From NCBI GenBank assembly GCA_023078555.1, contig CM041204.1, positions 654,923 to 718,922 on the forward strand: DNA of 64,000 nucleotides, given 5' to 3'. The position numbers were made by a program, and so were the translations under genes. The notes beneath the pieces are model-generated. The model ran no database searches. It was not told the origin of the DNA and saw only the letters and a list, made by a program, of their open reading frames with translations. Positions 36,270 through 47,800 of the stretch are shown one piece after another. Position 1 is the stretch's first letter. Every line of letters begins with the position of its first letter. Source of the DNA: Ulva prolifera. Its lineage: Eukaryota; Chlorophyta; Ulvophyceae; Ulvales; Ulvaceae.

Positions 36270-38386
36270 ATGAACTCACAGCCCGAGGCTGCCACGTTGA
36301 TGACACATGCCCAGCCAGGCTTCTTTCAACTGCACACTCCAGACGGTTCTCCAACCGCACAGGCCTCTCCAGCAGCCAGCCCTTCCTCTGCCAATGCTCT
36401 GCCACTCTCCTTGCCAGCAGCGATACGAGGGTCCCCAAGTGAGTGTGGAGCCAGTCGTCCATCACCAAGCATGTCTCGTACGAGCTCTGTCGGGTTGTCT
36501 GGGTTTCTGACAACGCCGCTGTCAGCTGAGAGTCTGGCCTCACCCACACCAGCGGTGCTGCTCCTTCCCTGCCAGACTCTGTGTGACCTGCAGCTGCACT
36601 GCTTGGTCCGATTGGCTGTTGCTTGACAGACAACTTGCACTCAACACAGTTGCACTGCTTCATGCAGCGAGCATGACATGCATCAAGCACAGTTGCTCAC
36701 ATGGCTGATGTTTGCCTGGCATGAAATCAGCACGTTGAACAGAATGGTGTCCTGCATCTCTATGGATCTCTGTTGGCAGCAATATTGGGATCAGATTTTT
36801 CATTGTGCAGACCTACGTACAATACACATCTGAATTCTGTCATGGCGTTGCTGAAATTCAGTCCCGGTCAGATACCAACATTGTTCTTGTTGGTCGGCGT
36901 TGATGCGGCCTCATAGATTTACTTTTCCACACATACGTACGACACATGTCTCGACATTGATGCCCCGTGGATCTCGGGCTGCAACATCTTGCCAACGTCT
37001 GCTGATCCCACTCGAGCCAGACTTGAGACAGGACCAGCCGCCAGCGCACGCACGCATGCAGGACCCGTCAAGGGGGTTGTCGGACTTCCTCGAGCCATCG
37101 ATGGCGCAGCTGCCCGACAGCCTTGCGATGCGGCCGGCGTCGCCCGCCTCCTCGTCCCGTGGCGTCACCGCCGCCAGCTCCCCGTGCGCACTGCTGGAGC
37201 ACCGCCACGGCCCGGTGCGCCCCTCTCGACTGCCGATTCCGTGGGGTTTTGTCTGCACGCCATGTTCGAGTCTTGGGTGGGGAATGCCACGGTTGACCCG
37301 CGCTGGGTGAAGCACCGTAGTCGGGCCACTACACATTCCCTCGGTTTGTTCGCCAGCAGCTCGTGATGCAGTGTCTTCTCCATGCTGACTCACCATATGA
37401 GCCGGACGTGGCTCGGCTGCATGTGCGGGGCAAGTACGGAGCTGATCTGAGTCCAGCCTGTGTGCTCTCTTCGTCACCATGCTTCGCCGCGGCATTTGCG
37501 ATGCGCACTCTGCCGCTGCGGTTCTGTACAATCGCAGACTTCTGACTTCTGCTGAGCACTTCATGGAAGCAGCCTGCAGCCTGCGCTGCCAGATGCAGCA
37601 TCTCCCCTGGCAGCACACTGCGTCGGAAGGGGCGGGTGAGGATCCATGTCTCATTCCTGCCCCCCATCTCGTGACGGCAGCGGCGTGGCCGGAGCGCTCT
37701 ACGTGTGGTCTGCTGCAACTGCAAGCCGCCATGCAGGGCCACCTGTCTCTATCGGGCCTGTCCATCAGCAGCGGAATGTTGGTCAACAGGCCCGGCCTGA
37801 AGGTCAAGGTCGGCGACAGCCGCGACAGTTCCGCCCGCCACGACGACTGCTCGCCACTCCACCAGGGTGCGCTCCCCCCCGCTCGTTGCCTAGACCGGCC
37901 GGCCCATTGGGTACGCCTGGCGCAGGGATGCATATGGGCGACTGTGGCCATGCATTGCTGGACGAGCGCCGGTGCTCGAAACCCCCTCCCTACCCTCCAG
38001 TCGATCAGCTCGCAGTGGCCAGTTGAGGTGTCAGCGGTGTTGAGGTGGACTTGATGTCCATTGATTTAGTTATTTGGGGGCCTGGGCTGGCATTTGGCAG
38101 AAAGAGATGTGTCCATGCATTCAGGCTCCACGTTCAAGACGCCCAGGGATGCGGCGGGCGCTGCGCTGGGGCCGGGGCGACTGCTGCCGGTACACATGGC
38201 CGCCAGTGGCGTGCATGGTGGCTTCGGGTCCCCCGGGCTGCCTTGCGAACGAGACATTGAGCGACTCAGCGTGCTGGAGCAGAAGGCAGCCCAGGGCTCT
38301 GCAGACGCCCAGTTTGAGGTTGCATGCATGCTGCTCGACGGGAGGGGGGTCCCACGCGACCGTGACTTCGGCGTGGAGTGGCTGAA
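36270..38386 (+). CDS. Sel1-repeat protein, partial exon set
   Basis: The firm part is the exon ending at 38386, which encodes one Sel1-like repeat: LEQKAAQGSADAQFEVACML followed by LDGRGVPRDRDFGVEWLK, matching the family pattern A-x-A-Q-x-x-L-G-x-x-Y-x-x-G-x-G-V-x-x-D-x-x-x-A. Sel1 repeats are alpha-alpha solenoids used for protein interaction, for example in ERAD and signalling. Upstream plus-strand Ser/Pro-rich segments are probable exons of the same gene: 36270-36530 (MSRTSSVGLSGFL) and 37051 to about 37240 (DPSRGLSDFLEPSMAQLPDS, after an acceptor reading CGCATGCAG). The connecting exons and further repeats after the donor at 38386 were not found, so the gene is incomplete or broken. Confidence 0.45.
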
Positions 38387-40544
38387 GTGCGTGCCGCCGC
38401 TGTGCGCGACTGTGTTTGTGAACATTCTGCCCTGCTGGCATCATTTCATACGACAGAGTGGCGCACAGCGCCATTGGCATGGTGCAAGGCATGGTGCAAT
38501 AAAAGGCGTCGCCATGATTGCCATGTGACTCTGCGTTGCTGATGTTCGTCTTTGTGTATTGGATAGCTGCTGCTGCTTGCTTTGTGGATGGTCATTGCAC
38601 ATGACGGCCACCGAGTCACCGTTGGCTTCGAGGTGCTCATGACAGCCGGACATGGATACGTGGCATGCAGTCGCATGTATGCATGGTCCTACGTACCAAA
38701 GCATATGTCATGATATATGTCATCACGTCAGGAACAAGTAATTGGTCTGCTTGTGCCATTGCTACGATTGTGCGAAATTTGTATGTGGTCCGTGGCCATG
38801 GCATTTCCGAAGTCTGGTCAGTGTCTGGGGCACCTGGTTCGGTTTTATATTATCGGTTAGATCACTGAGTGTACATTCCGCGATGACACTGTGCCACATG
38901 TTTGCAGGTACGCTGCAAGCAATGGCCATACTGGTGCCACTGAAAAGCTTCAGGTACTGTGCAATTGGCAATGCTGACATCAGCGTTTTTTCAAATATAC
39001 ATGGCTTTGACCGGACAAATGCGATGTTGGGCAAACCAAGTCTTTCCGAGGGTATGAACAGCAATGTTTGTGGATCGCCAACTGTACAAGGACTTTAGGA
39101 TCCACACAGAATCGTACGTGAGTGCCAGCATGCTGCTGGTGATACACAGCACAAAAGCTTTCTCGCGGCACAGATAAATTGTAAAATCGATCACATGCAT
39201 CGGGGTTCAACCAAGGGAATGGGTGCAGCTCAATACAAACAAGGCTGCAGTGGCTTGCTCAGACTTGTCCCTCGCAGCATTCATGGGCATGTGCGTATCC
39301 GATGCAGCAATGAGCCGGCAAACCTGTGAGTATCCTGAGCAGAACCTGCAAACGGGACACTTCATCAGCTTGATGAGCTTGTGATACAAGAAGCAACAGA
39401 GGCGTCAGAAACGTGGCCTGGCAACGGACTGCAACCCCACATTGACGCTGCCAGAGAATGGCAATTGAGACAGCAGGCAGTGGCCTCCACACCAGTCTAT
39501 GCTGTTGTGGTGGTTGATGCATCTTGGAAGACACGGGCCACTCTGACAGACGGCGTGCTCATCGTCGGACTGTTTATGAGCTCTTGTACCACTAGGCTGT
39601 CACGCACCACATTCGTGCGATGCAGTGCTGTGCTCGTGCAACATAGCCACATAAATTCATTCAGTGATATGCCGTCATCTTGAGCACTGGCGAATTCTGC
39701 ATGTGCATGGCCACAGGCGGCTTACGTCACACCACAAAAGCCACATCCGATCACATGACAGTGTCGCATGTGCATCACTTTCACGGCGAACGTCGTGGCA
39801 GTTGGTACACACTCTTGGATGCCAGGTAGTGGATGCCTGATCGCCCTGGTGCTTGTGACTGCCTTGCACAAACGAGCGCCAAGAACATCACCAGACGTGT
39901 GAGTCACTCTGTACCACCTGACTGTGCGCCGGTCACGAGCCACAAGTGTAGCCAGGAACTTCTGCTAGGGTAGGTGGTGCGACAGGTGCCGCACATTAGG
40001 TGCCTTGTAGAGTCGCAGCGAATCTGACAGTGCCACGCTTCGCAGGTACCTGAGGTCTGGTGCTTCCAGCACGTTGTCAGCGGCCACGCTTCCCCGTGAA
40101 GAAGGAGTCTAGTGACTGCATCTGGCCGGAAGTGCCTCCTCCGCGGCCTGCCGCAGAGCTGCGGCGGCCAGGCGGCGAGCGGCCCCGCTTTGCACCTGCA
40201 CGTGTCCAGCGTCCTGCAGCATCCCGGCCGTCACGTGGATGGCATCATGCTGTGCACGCGTTCACGGGCCTGGGAATGGACGCAAGCAGTACGCAAGCGA
40301 GGTTAGTGACGACATGCGGAGGTCCTCGACAGCTGCCACATCATCACTGAGCGAGAATAGCTTGATGTTGACGCAACAACCCCACATGGCACAACGACTC
40401 AATACCCAGCTGCTCATCAGGTTGTCGGGGAACACCGTGGACGGGACCGGAGCTTCAAAAGGCCTCGACAGACAGCCGCTCGTCCAAACACCACCCCCAT
40501 ACAGCCATCAACAGTGTCAGCTTGGCCGGTTACCAACGCTAGCT
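38387..40544. other. Region between the Sel1 gene and the polymerase 3' end
   Basis: About 2.2 kb, convergent for the two neighbouring genes. GC-poorer than the flanks up to about 40.0 kb. A GC-rich block at 40.05-40.35 kb looks coding-like but I cannot assign it to a frame or family. Confidence 0.4.
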
Positions 40545-43500
40545 TCAACACAGGCACACACCCTTCTTGGGTCGAGGCGGTGCCTTGGCCGGCTTTGCGG
40601 GTGTGGCCCTGGCGCGCTTGCCGGCGCGGAGCTCCTCCTCCTGCAGCCGCAGCGCCAGCCGCCGGTCGAGGTCGTGGCGGCCGCCCCGCAGCGACTGCAG
40701 GTGCGCGCTCCGCACCGCCGCCTCCAGGTCCGCCTCCTGCCCCAGCGCCGCCTCCGGCGTCGCCACTGCCGCCGCTGAGGTGGACGGTCGACCGCGGCTG
40801 CCGCCTCCGCCGTGCACTGCTTCTATGCGCCCTGCGCACCCTGCCGCGTCCTGTGCCACAGGGCCGCTCGCCCGTACAGCGATGCCTGGGGACTTGGGCA
40901 CAGGCGGAGAGATGCAGTGTGCGGCAGCTGACGGGAGGAGTTCGTCTGCAGCCTCAGCGTGTGGTTCAGGGCCATGTGTGGCATTGGGCAGGCCCGGATG
41001 CTCGTCTGCTGCAGCAGAGTTCGGGATGGGGTACGGTCCTGTGGCGCCGGCACGGCCCGCAGTAGGCGGCGAGGCAGTCGGCAACAAAACCCCATCAGCT
41101 GCGGCGCCACCTGGAGCTGGGTCTGCCTCAGCAGCCGCACCGGTAGATTCGTTGGGGGCTTGGGCTGGCTGTGGTCCGCATGCCACAAGGCCAATCTGAC
41201 ACTCTACATCTGCAGAGGCAGCCTTTCTTCCGGCGTCCGATTCCGGGCCGAACGGAGCCTCGGGGACAGACAATGCAGGTGATCCCTCCGGATCGCACTC
41301 GCCAGCAGCAGCGTCACGCGGCAGTACAAGTGCTGGTAGCTGCACTGGAGCAATCGTAGGCTCCCGGCAAGGGTGACCGGCAGACGCTTCGCAGACATCA
41401 AGCGCGACGCCTCCAGAGCCACGCAATGACCCGCCTGAATCTAGAATGGCTTCAGGTGACACAGGCGAAGCTGTAACAGTAGCTTGCAGGCCTGCGGCAC
41501 AGGTCCTGCCCGTTGCAGCAGTGCAGGGAGGTGCTGGTGCATCAGCACACTCCACCGCCTCTATCGCAGCCGCCGCCAAGGCCGGCGCTGCGGAGGGTAT
41601 GGCACGGTCCGCCTCGGATGCGGCCACCGCAGGAAGCGGGCGAATTGGCCTTTGCAGCGCCGGCAGCTTTCCTGAAAGCTGAAAATCTCTGACATCAGGT
41701 GACGCATCGGCTCTGTGCGAGTCTCCAGAGCGTTGTGACGCTGTGGTGCGCTGTGGTGCAGCAGCCTCGGGCACCGCGGCAGGCGGCCGTGGCGGGGAGC
41801 CACCGGAGCTTTGCAGCGTCGCACTGTGCTGCCGGGGAGGCGCCCCTGGGGTTGGCGTAGGGAATGGGAGGGATCGCCGCGAGGGCGGAGAGGCGCCGGC
41901 CTGGAAGAAGGCTTGCAGCTTGGCCTCCTGCGAGCAGGGGGTGGCCGGGGGGCGGGGTGGGGAGGCGGGGTGCCCCGCACTGCTGGACAGAAAGGCCTGG
42001 AGGCACTGCTGGGCGGCATGCGTAGCCGCGGCAGCGTCAAACGTCGCGGCGATGCTGATGCGCGTGATGCGCAGCGGCTGCTCCGCGTTTTCGTCAATCT
42101 GCATGCATATGTGCATGATGTTGAACCATAAATCGGTAGTACTTGAGGACACCGATACTACTGGATAGAACTCGTTTGCACGATTTCAGTGATAATGTGG
42201 GCTCTGATAGCTGCCTGCTTGGGGTCTCACACAGGGATAGGCACTTCACCAATGAGCCGCTTGTCGGCATCACATCTACTCGACAATCCAGCCTATGATA
42301 GCCACCGCAGCGAACCCGTTTTCACTGATTCCTTGCCTGAAACATGCCACTCGGGCTCACACAAGCGCGGTAGCAGAACAGGCGCTCGGGGCAGCCAGTG
42401 CAGGGCCACACCTGCGCCACGACAGAGGCCGAGATCGCCTGCCCAACCTCCTCCAGGGCGGCGGTCGCAGCAGCCGCCGCCCGCTCTCCCTCACTCCCTC
42501 GGCCCTCAGTCGACCCATCTGTGCCCTCACATGTATTGCCGGCTGCCTCCCCAGAGGGGCGGCTGACCGGCATGTCACCATTGGCCCGGCATGCCGGTGG
42601 GTCCAGGGCCAGGGGATCGCCCGTGAGGCAGGGCCGGAGGAGCGTGGTGAGCTTGCGGGGAACCGGGATGGTCTTGGAGCGCACGGCGCCGTAGCCATTC
42701 CGCCAGCTGGCGACCAGCTTCTGTGGCAGCCGGCGGTGCAACGCGGTGTCCGCGGCCTGCACGCTTGTCATGCATGCATGGGGTCGGCGCATCTAGAGGC
42801 CGCGCATGAGGTGGACTCCAGCAACGCAGCAACAATCGCTCGGAAGCAGCAGCATTGGCGTGTGTATACCACCCTGCTGCAGCGACATCAGATCCACAAG
42901 CCGATACACGTGCAGTAGCGGACTCCCCATCAACACTTCCCTCAAGTTCGCCCCAAACATGGAAGCGGACGGCACCTACAAAGGCGATAGCGCGTCAGAC
43001 TCAAGCCATGGTGTCGAGGAAACACACCACACGGCGCAGGAGGGTGTCCACAAGCGGCGCCGCCGCCTTGCGAAGCTGAGAAGGGAGCTCTGTAGCCTGG
43101 AAGCTCCTCTCCACCGTGATGCTCTGCCGGGGGCCCGTGTCCTTGAGATCCTCTTCCATGCCCCCTCTTTCCAGCGCCGCCAGCAAACCTGGGTCCGCGG
43201 CGGCCGCGAGGTCTGCGGCGGGGATGCCGCGGAGGTCACCGACGGTGGCCGCGCCGAGTGCCTCTAGCCGCGCGCCGGCCTTGCCGCCGAGAGAGGGAAT
43301 GGCGGCGAGGGGGATGGTGGCCATGAATGCACCGATGTGGGCGGGGGGCAGGACAGAGATGCCACGGGGCTTGTTGAGGGGGGAAAGCAGGCGGGAGAGG
43401 AGGCGTGTGCGGGCGACGCCGACCGAGACGCTGACGTGGAGGGTGTGGCTGAGGTGGTCCTGGATGGTCTGGGCGAGGACGCAGCCGCGTGCGAGGTCGT

Positions 43501-44880
43501 GAGGGATTAAGTGCCAGCCGGCGGTGGCGCCAGGGTCCGGTGTATCTGCAAAAGCTACGGTCGGCCTGTCAAGAGGGATGATGGTGACAACGCGCCCAGC
43601 GAGCTCGTCTTGTATGACATGTCGCAGCAACTACACTACACCATTGACAATCGTTCACTACGACCATCACTACCACCAAAGTCAATGTCCAATAGGATAT
43701 GGCTCAGTAAATTTAGATTTACTTTACTTTACCAAAGAGGCAAACAGCCTGTTCGCTGAAATGTTGACATTCTGCCTTCTAAATGGACCACGGCAGTGGG
43801 TCATGCATCTCACGCAACCTATCAGCGCAGCCCGTCCACATCAGCCAGGCCGGCACGCACCGGCGCCAGGGATTACGACGCGGCAGCGCGGCGGCGGCGT
43901 GAGGACCGCCCCGTCCACATCTGCCGGGCCGCCGGCGGCTGCCGGGGCGTCCAGGTAGAAATCGTCATAGCCCTGCCGCTGCACGACGCGGTCGGCGGCA
44001 AAGGCGCGCAGGGCCGCAAGGATGTCGTCCGAGACGGCGCGGTAGCGCTCGGTGCGCATCGGCAGCACCCGCAGGCCGGGGCACCGCCGCCGCGCCTCCT
44101 CCACGCTCACTGCCCCTGTAGCCACCGCGGCCCATGTCACACAACGCAGAGCCTGCGACGGCCAGATCCCGCGATGTGCCCGTGGCAGGATTGGCTGTGT
44201 GCTAGTTGACAGGTAAAAGGGGCGGCGGGCGCACCGATCTTCTGGAGGTGGGGGATGTTGGCGCGGCCGCCGGCCCCGACGCCGTCGCCCTTGCGCACGC
44301 CGGCCGCCTTGGCCTCGTACGACACCGCGACAAAGCCGCCGGCGTTGAACTGTTGCACCGCGAGGGGCAGGCCCTGCAGCTCCGGGTTGTCGAGGACCTC
44401 TACCTGCATGCATGCTAATTCACACGCATCTATGCCCTTTATGGTGGTATGCTTTGGTGATGTGCTGTGCAGTAGCGTGGGCTCTTGCAACCTGCTCTAA
44501 TCTGTCGCCACATCTGGCCACAGTGCCAATCAGGCACTGCCTCCCTGGTACAGTGTGAATCGGCCCGCTGGCAGGAATCGAGCCACTGCAGCAGCCTCCC
44601 AGACACATGTGCGACACCGCCTCGGTTCATGTGTGACTGAGCGACAAACAACGTCACCAGAGGCACATCTGATGCCCATACACAATTGCGTTGCATCTGT
44701 TGCCATTCAGGCATCAACACATATAGTTTCCGGCTGCAAGGCTGACAACTGAGAAAAGCGGGACTATCATGGGGCAGCGATGCCGGGGAACAGGGCCGCG
44801 GGCGCACCTGGCAGTAAAACGAGTCGACGTCAACATGCAAGATAACGCGCCCACCCTCCCCCACGGCAGGACCCGCCTCG
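40545..44880 (-). other. Core 2: Y-family polymerase, eta-like, with disordered C-terminal tail
   Basis: The order is VILHVDVDSFYCQ, LAVQQFNAGGFVAVSYEAKA (close to the eta GGxxAVSYEAR box), RTERYRAVSDDI, QGYDDFYLDA (catalytic site, see findings), SVSVGVARTRLLSRL with LNKP, PSLGGKAGARLEALG (an LGGKxG motif typical of eta), PRQSITVERSFQA, LPQKLVASWRNGYG and PLRITRISIAATFDAA (end of little finger). The last exon continues about 480 residues of Ala/Pro-rich sequence and ends with a charged helix (LDRRLALRLQEEELRAGKR) and a basic C-terminus that could act in nuclear targeting. The eta C-terminal zinc finger was not seen. Confidence 0.78.
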
Positions 44881-47800
44881 CCGTCCAGCTCCGGCAGCTC
44901 CTCAGCCACTTCCTCGCTGGGCCCTCCGGCATGGCCGTCAGCCACAGGCGCGCTGTCACCGTTGCCACTGGCCGGTGCACCCCCGCCATGCACAGCGCCA
45001 TGAGCGTCTGCGTCCCCGTCAGCAGGCGCTGCATCGGCTGTGCGGCCACTCCCCCCGCCGGAGATCTGTGGGCTGCCTGCGCTGCTCCTGCCACAGCGCG
45101 GCAGTGTCACACGCACACTTGCTGCTTGCCCGCCAGCGAGCGATGGAATATTCGCGGCTTCAGCAGACTCATGTCGTTCAGCAGGTGCTGAGGAAGGTGC
45201 ATCATGCATGTGCGTTGGCGGTACTGCCTCCGGCATGTTACCCGTTTGGCCTGCGGGTGACGCTCCACGAAGGCATGCATGGGTGGTGCCCACAGGGGGA
45301 CCATCGGCTGCTCTGGGTGCCTGTGGAGCAGGGGCGTTCCCAGCCGCTGAAGCCGCTTCATGGCCACTGCCTGCCCCGGCGTTCACCGGAGTGGGTCGCT
45401 TCATCGTGCCCCGCAGCGAGGGCAGCTTCACCACCGGGGAGCCAGTTCTCTGCTTCTGAGCACTCAGCATTGACCGCGTCGGATTTGTGACAGCTGCAGT
45501 GGCTACGGGTGGCGACGCAGAGTCCACCGTCGCAAGGGGGCTGGTCCCCAGGGCAGCGGGCCCGGCTGGGGCTGAGTCTGCAGCGCTGGTACGCCGGAGC
45601 GCAGGGCCAGTCCGCAATGCATGGGGCATGTGTGCCCCGTGGCAGGGCAGAGACGGTGTGGCTGCCGCGGGAGACACGTCAGGGTCCGGCGTGTTCAGGG
45701 TGGAGCCGGTGCGATCGGTGTCATAGTCATCCACCGCCTCGTACTTGACGACCCCGGGCAGCCCATGTTCTGGGAGGCGCCATGCCGATGCAGGCCCCCA
45801 GGACCCCGGGGTGTATGTGGCCATCTGCGGCACTGGCACGGCTGCAGCGGCCGCGGGTGCCGCTCCAGGGACCAGGGTCTGCTGCAGGACGGGGGTCTCA
45901 TCAACCGCGGACACGGAATCACGCCCCGAAGCGGCCTGCGGGCCGGGTGGAGCTCCGGCCAGGTTAGGGGGTGAAATACCCGCTGCATCTGGCGCGGTGT
46001 GGCAATCGGGCGACTGCCCTGGGGTCCCGCCAGTAGCCACGGCAGCTGCAGGCGGGGCGGGAGTGGACATGGCGGCACCAGCACGTTCCGCTGGCGTCGG
46101 GGGGGAAGAAGATGCGCATGCACGAGCCTCTGGCAGCACTGCCGTGGTCACAGCCGTGGCTACAGTACAGTGATGTTCCTTCTCCTGTGCCTTGATCAAG
46201 TTTTCAGCCATGATTGCAGCCGCCACGATCGCCTCGTCATCGTCATCAGTATCCTCGTCAGTGTCGCCGACGACATCAACGACCTCCAGCGCGGCTGCGG
46301 GTGAGGCGCATGGGGCAGATGGCCGGGGCACTGTGGCCGCGGCGCAGTCATCGTCTGAGTCAATGAGGCCGGCAGCGCGGAGGTGAGCAGCTGTGGCCGG
46401 GGAGTACACGTCAGCGCTGCGCCATGCCGGCGCCGCCGCCGCAGCTGCGCCGGCCGGGCTCGCTGCCGGGCAATCCATGTCAGGGGCGGCTGCGGGCGTG
46501 AGGTCGGTGGAGGTGATGTGGTGGGGAGCGCTGGAGGGTAGCGCTGTAGCGGCTGCCACAGCGGAGCCTGTTGCAGTGCAAGCCTGCATCTGCATGACTG
46601 GGACGCGATCAGTAAGGCCCATTCCTGGTGTGGCATTCGGGGCTGCAGTCAGGGGCCAGCCTTGGGGACATGCATCGGCCGCCTCCGGTATGACACAAGA
46701 TGCCAGCGCTGTTCCTGATCGGGCCCGCGGGGTGAAGTCGGCTTGGCCAAGCCGCCACCGGAGAGATCTCATCGGGCAAGAGAAAATCAGGCTGACGCTA
46801 CATGCATGTGTACTCAGAAGCAGGTGCGAGACGCATACCGAGGGAGTTTCAGGGCCAGCAGTGGGCTGCCGCGGCATTTTTGCAGTGCTTGCAGGGATGC
46901 CCGGCTGCGGCACATTCTGGGCGTCGCGTGACGTGGCCGGCATGGACAACGACGTGGCCGCCTTTGCGGCAGCCAGCTTTGCATCCATCAGCGCACGCTC
47001 CTGCCGCTTGCTCACCACCGCGCGGCCGTCCGCCCCAGCGTAACTCCGGCGTGCAGAGCACAGCTGCAAGCCGTCCGGGGGAACTTCCAGCGGTGCTGCA
47101 GAAGCATGTTCGGCCGCCACGGTGGGCGGCTGCATCGAGGCGGGTAGGCCATGGGGCAGAGCACTGCCGGCAGGCCGGGCCTGCGCCGGAGCGCCGACGG
47201 CCACGGTGGCAACGGTGGCTGCGGCGGGGGGCCGGCTGGCACCATGGAACAGCGCCGAGATCTTGGAGACGCCGGAGGGGGCGCTGAGGTCGTGGAAGGA
47301 GGTCACGCCGATGTTGAGCAGCGTGAGGTCGAACGGCTGTGGAAGATTCTTCTTCAGAATCCTCCGCGCGATGTCCAAGAATGCCTCTTCCTGAAGCGCG
47401 GCGATCTGCCTCACAGCAGCTCAACTGCGTTTGAACGTGGTTGTATCGTTGCCGGCCATGCTAGCTTACGTGATCGCGAAGGAAACAGCAAGAACCTTGT
47501 ACACTAGGCGAGGCACGGTGGGCCGCACGATGCAAGCGCACCCGTCAGGGCAACTCCAGCGGCACAGAAGGGCGCACCAGAATGTGAGCGCTGCAGCCGG
47601 GGCGCGCATCCACAGGCAGAGGCTGGGACGCGCCGCTGCGGTGGTGCCCGGCCTTACGGAAGCGCCACTTGACGGTGACCGTCCGTGGCCAGCGGTGGCG
47701 CTCCGCATGCTCCTCGAGGACGCGGTGCGCCAGGTCCGGCGCGATCACACGCAGCTGCACACAGCACGCGTCAGCGCCAGCCTGCGGGCGGGTGTGGCCT

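Noticed and set aside
36911-37951. 346-residue minus-strand frame
   Set aside because: Composition is unstructured and it overlaps plus-strand Ser/Pro-rich segments with plausible splice sites leading to a Sel1 repeat; no motif supports the minus strand.
45040-46173. Several plus-strand frames of more than 100 codons in the polymerase linker
   Set aside because: Antisense to the long exon that links two conserved cores in frame; GC-rich low-complexity DNA opens all frames.
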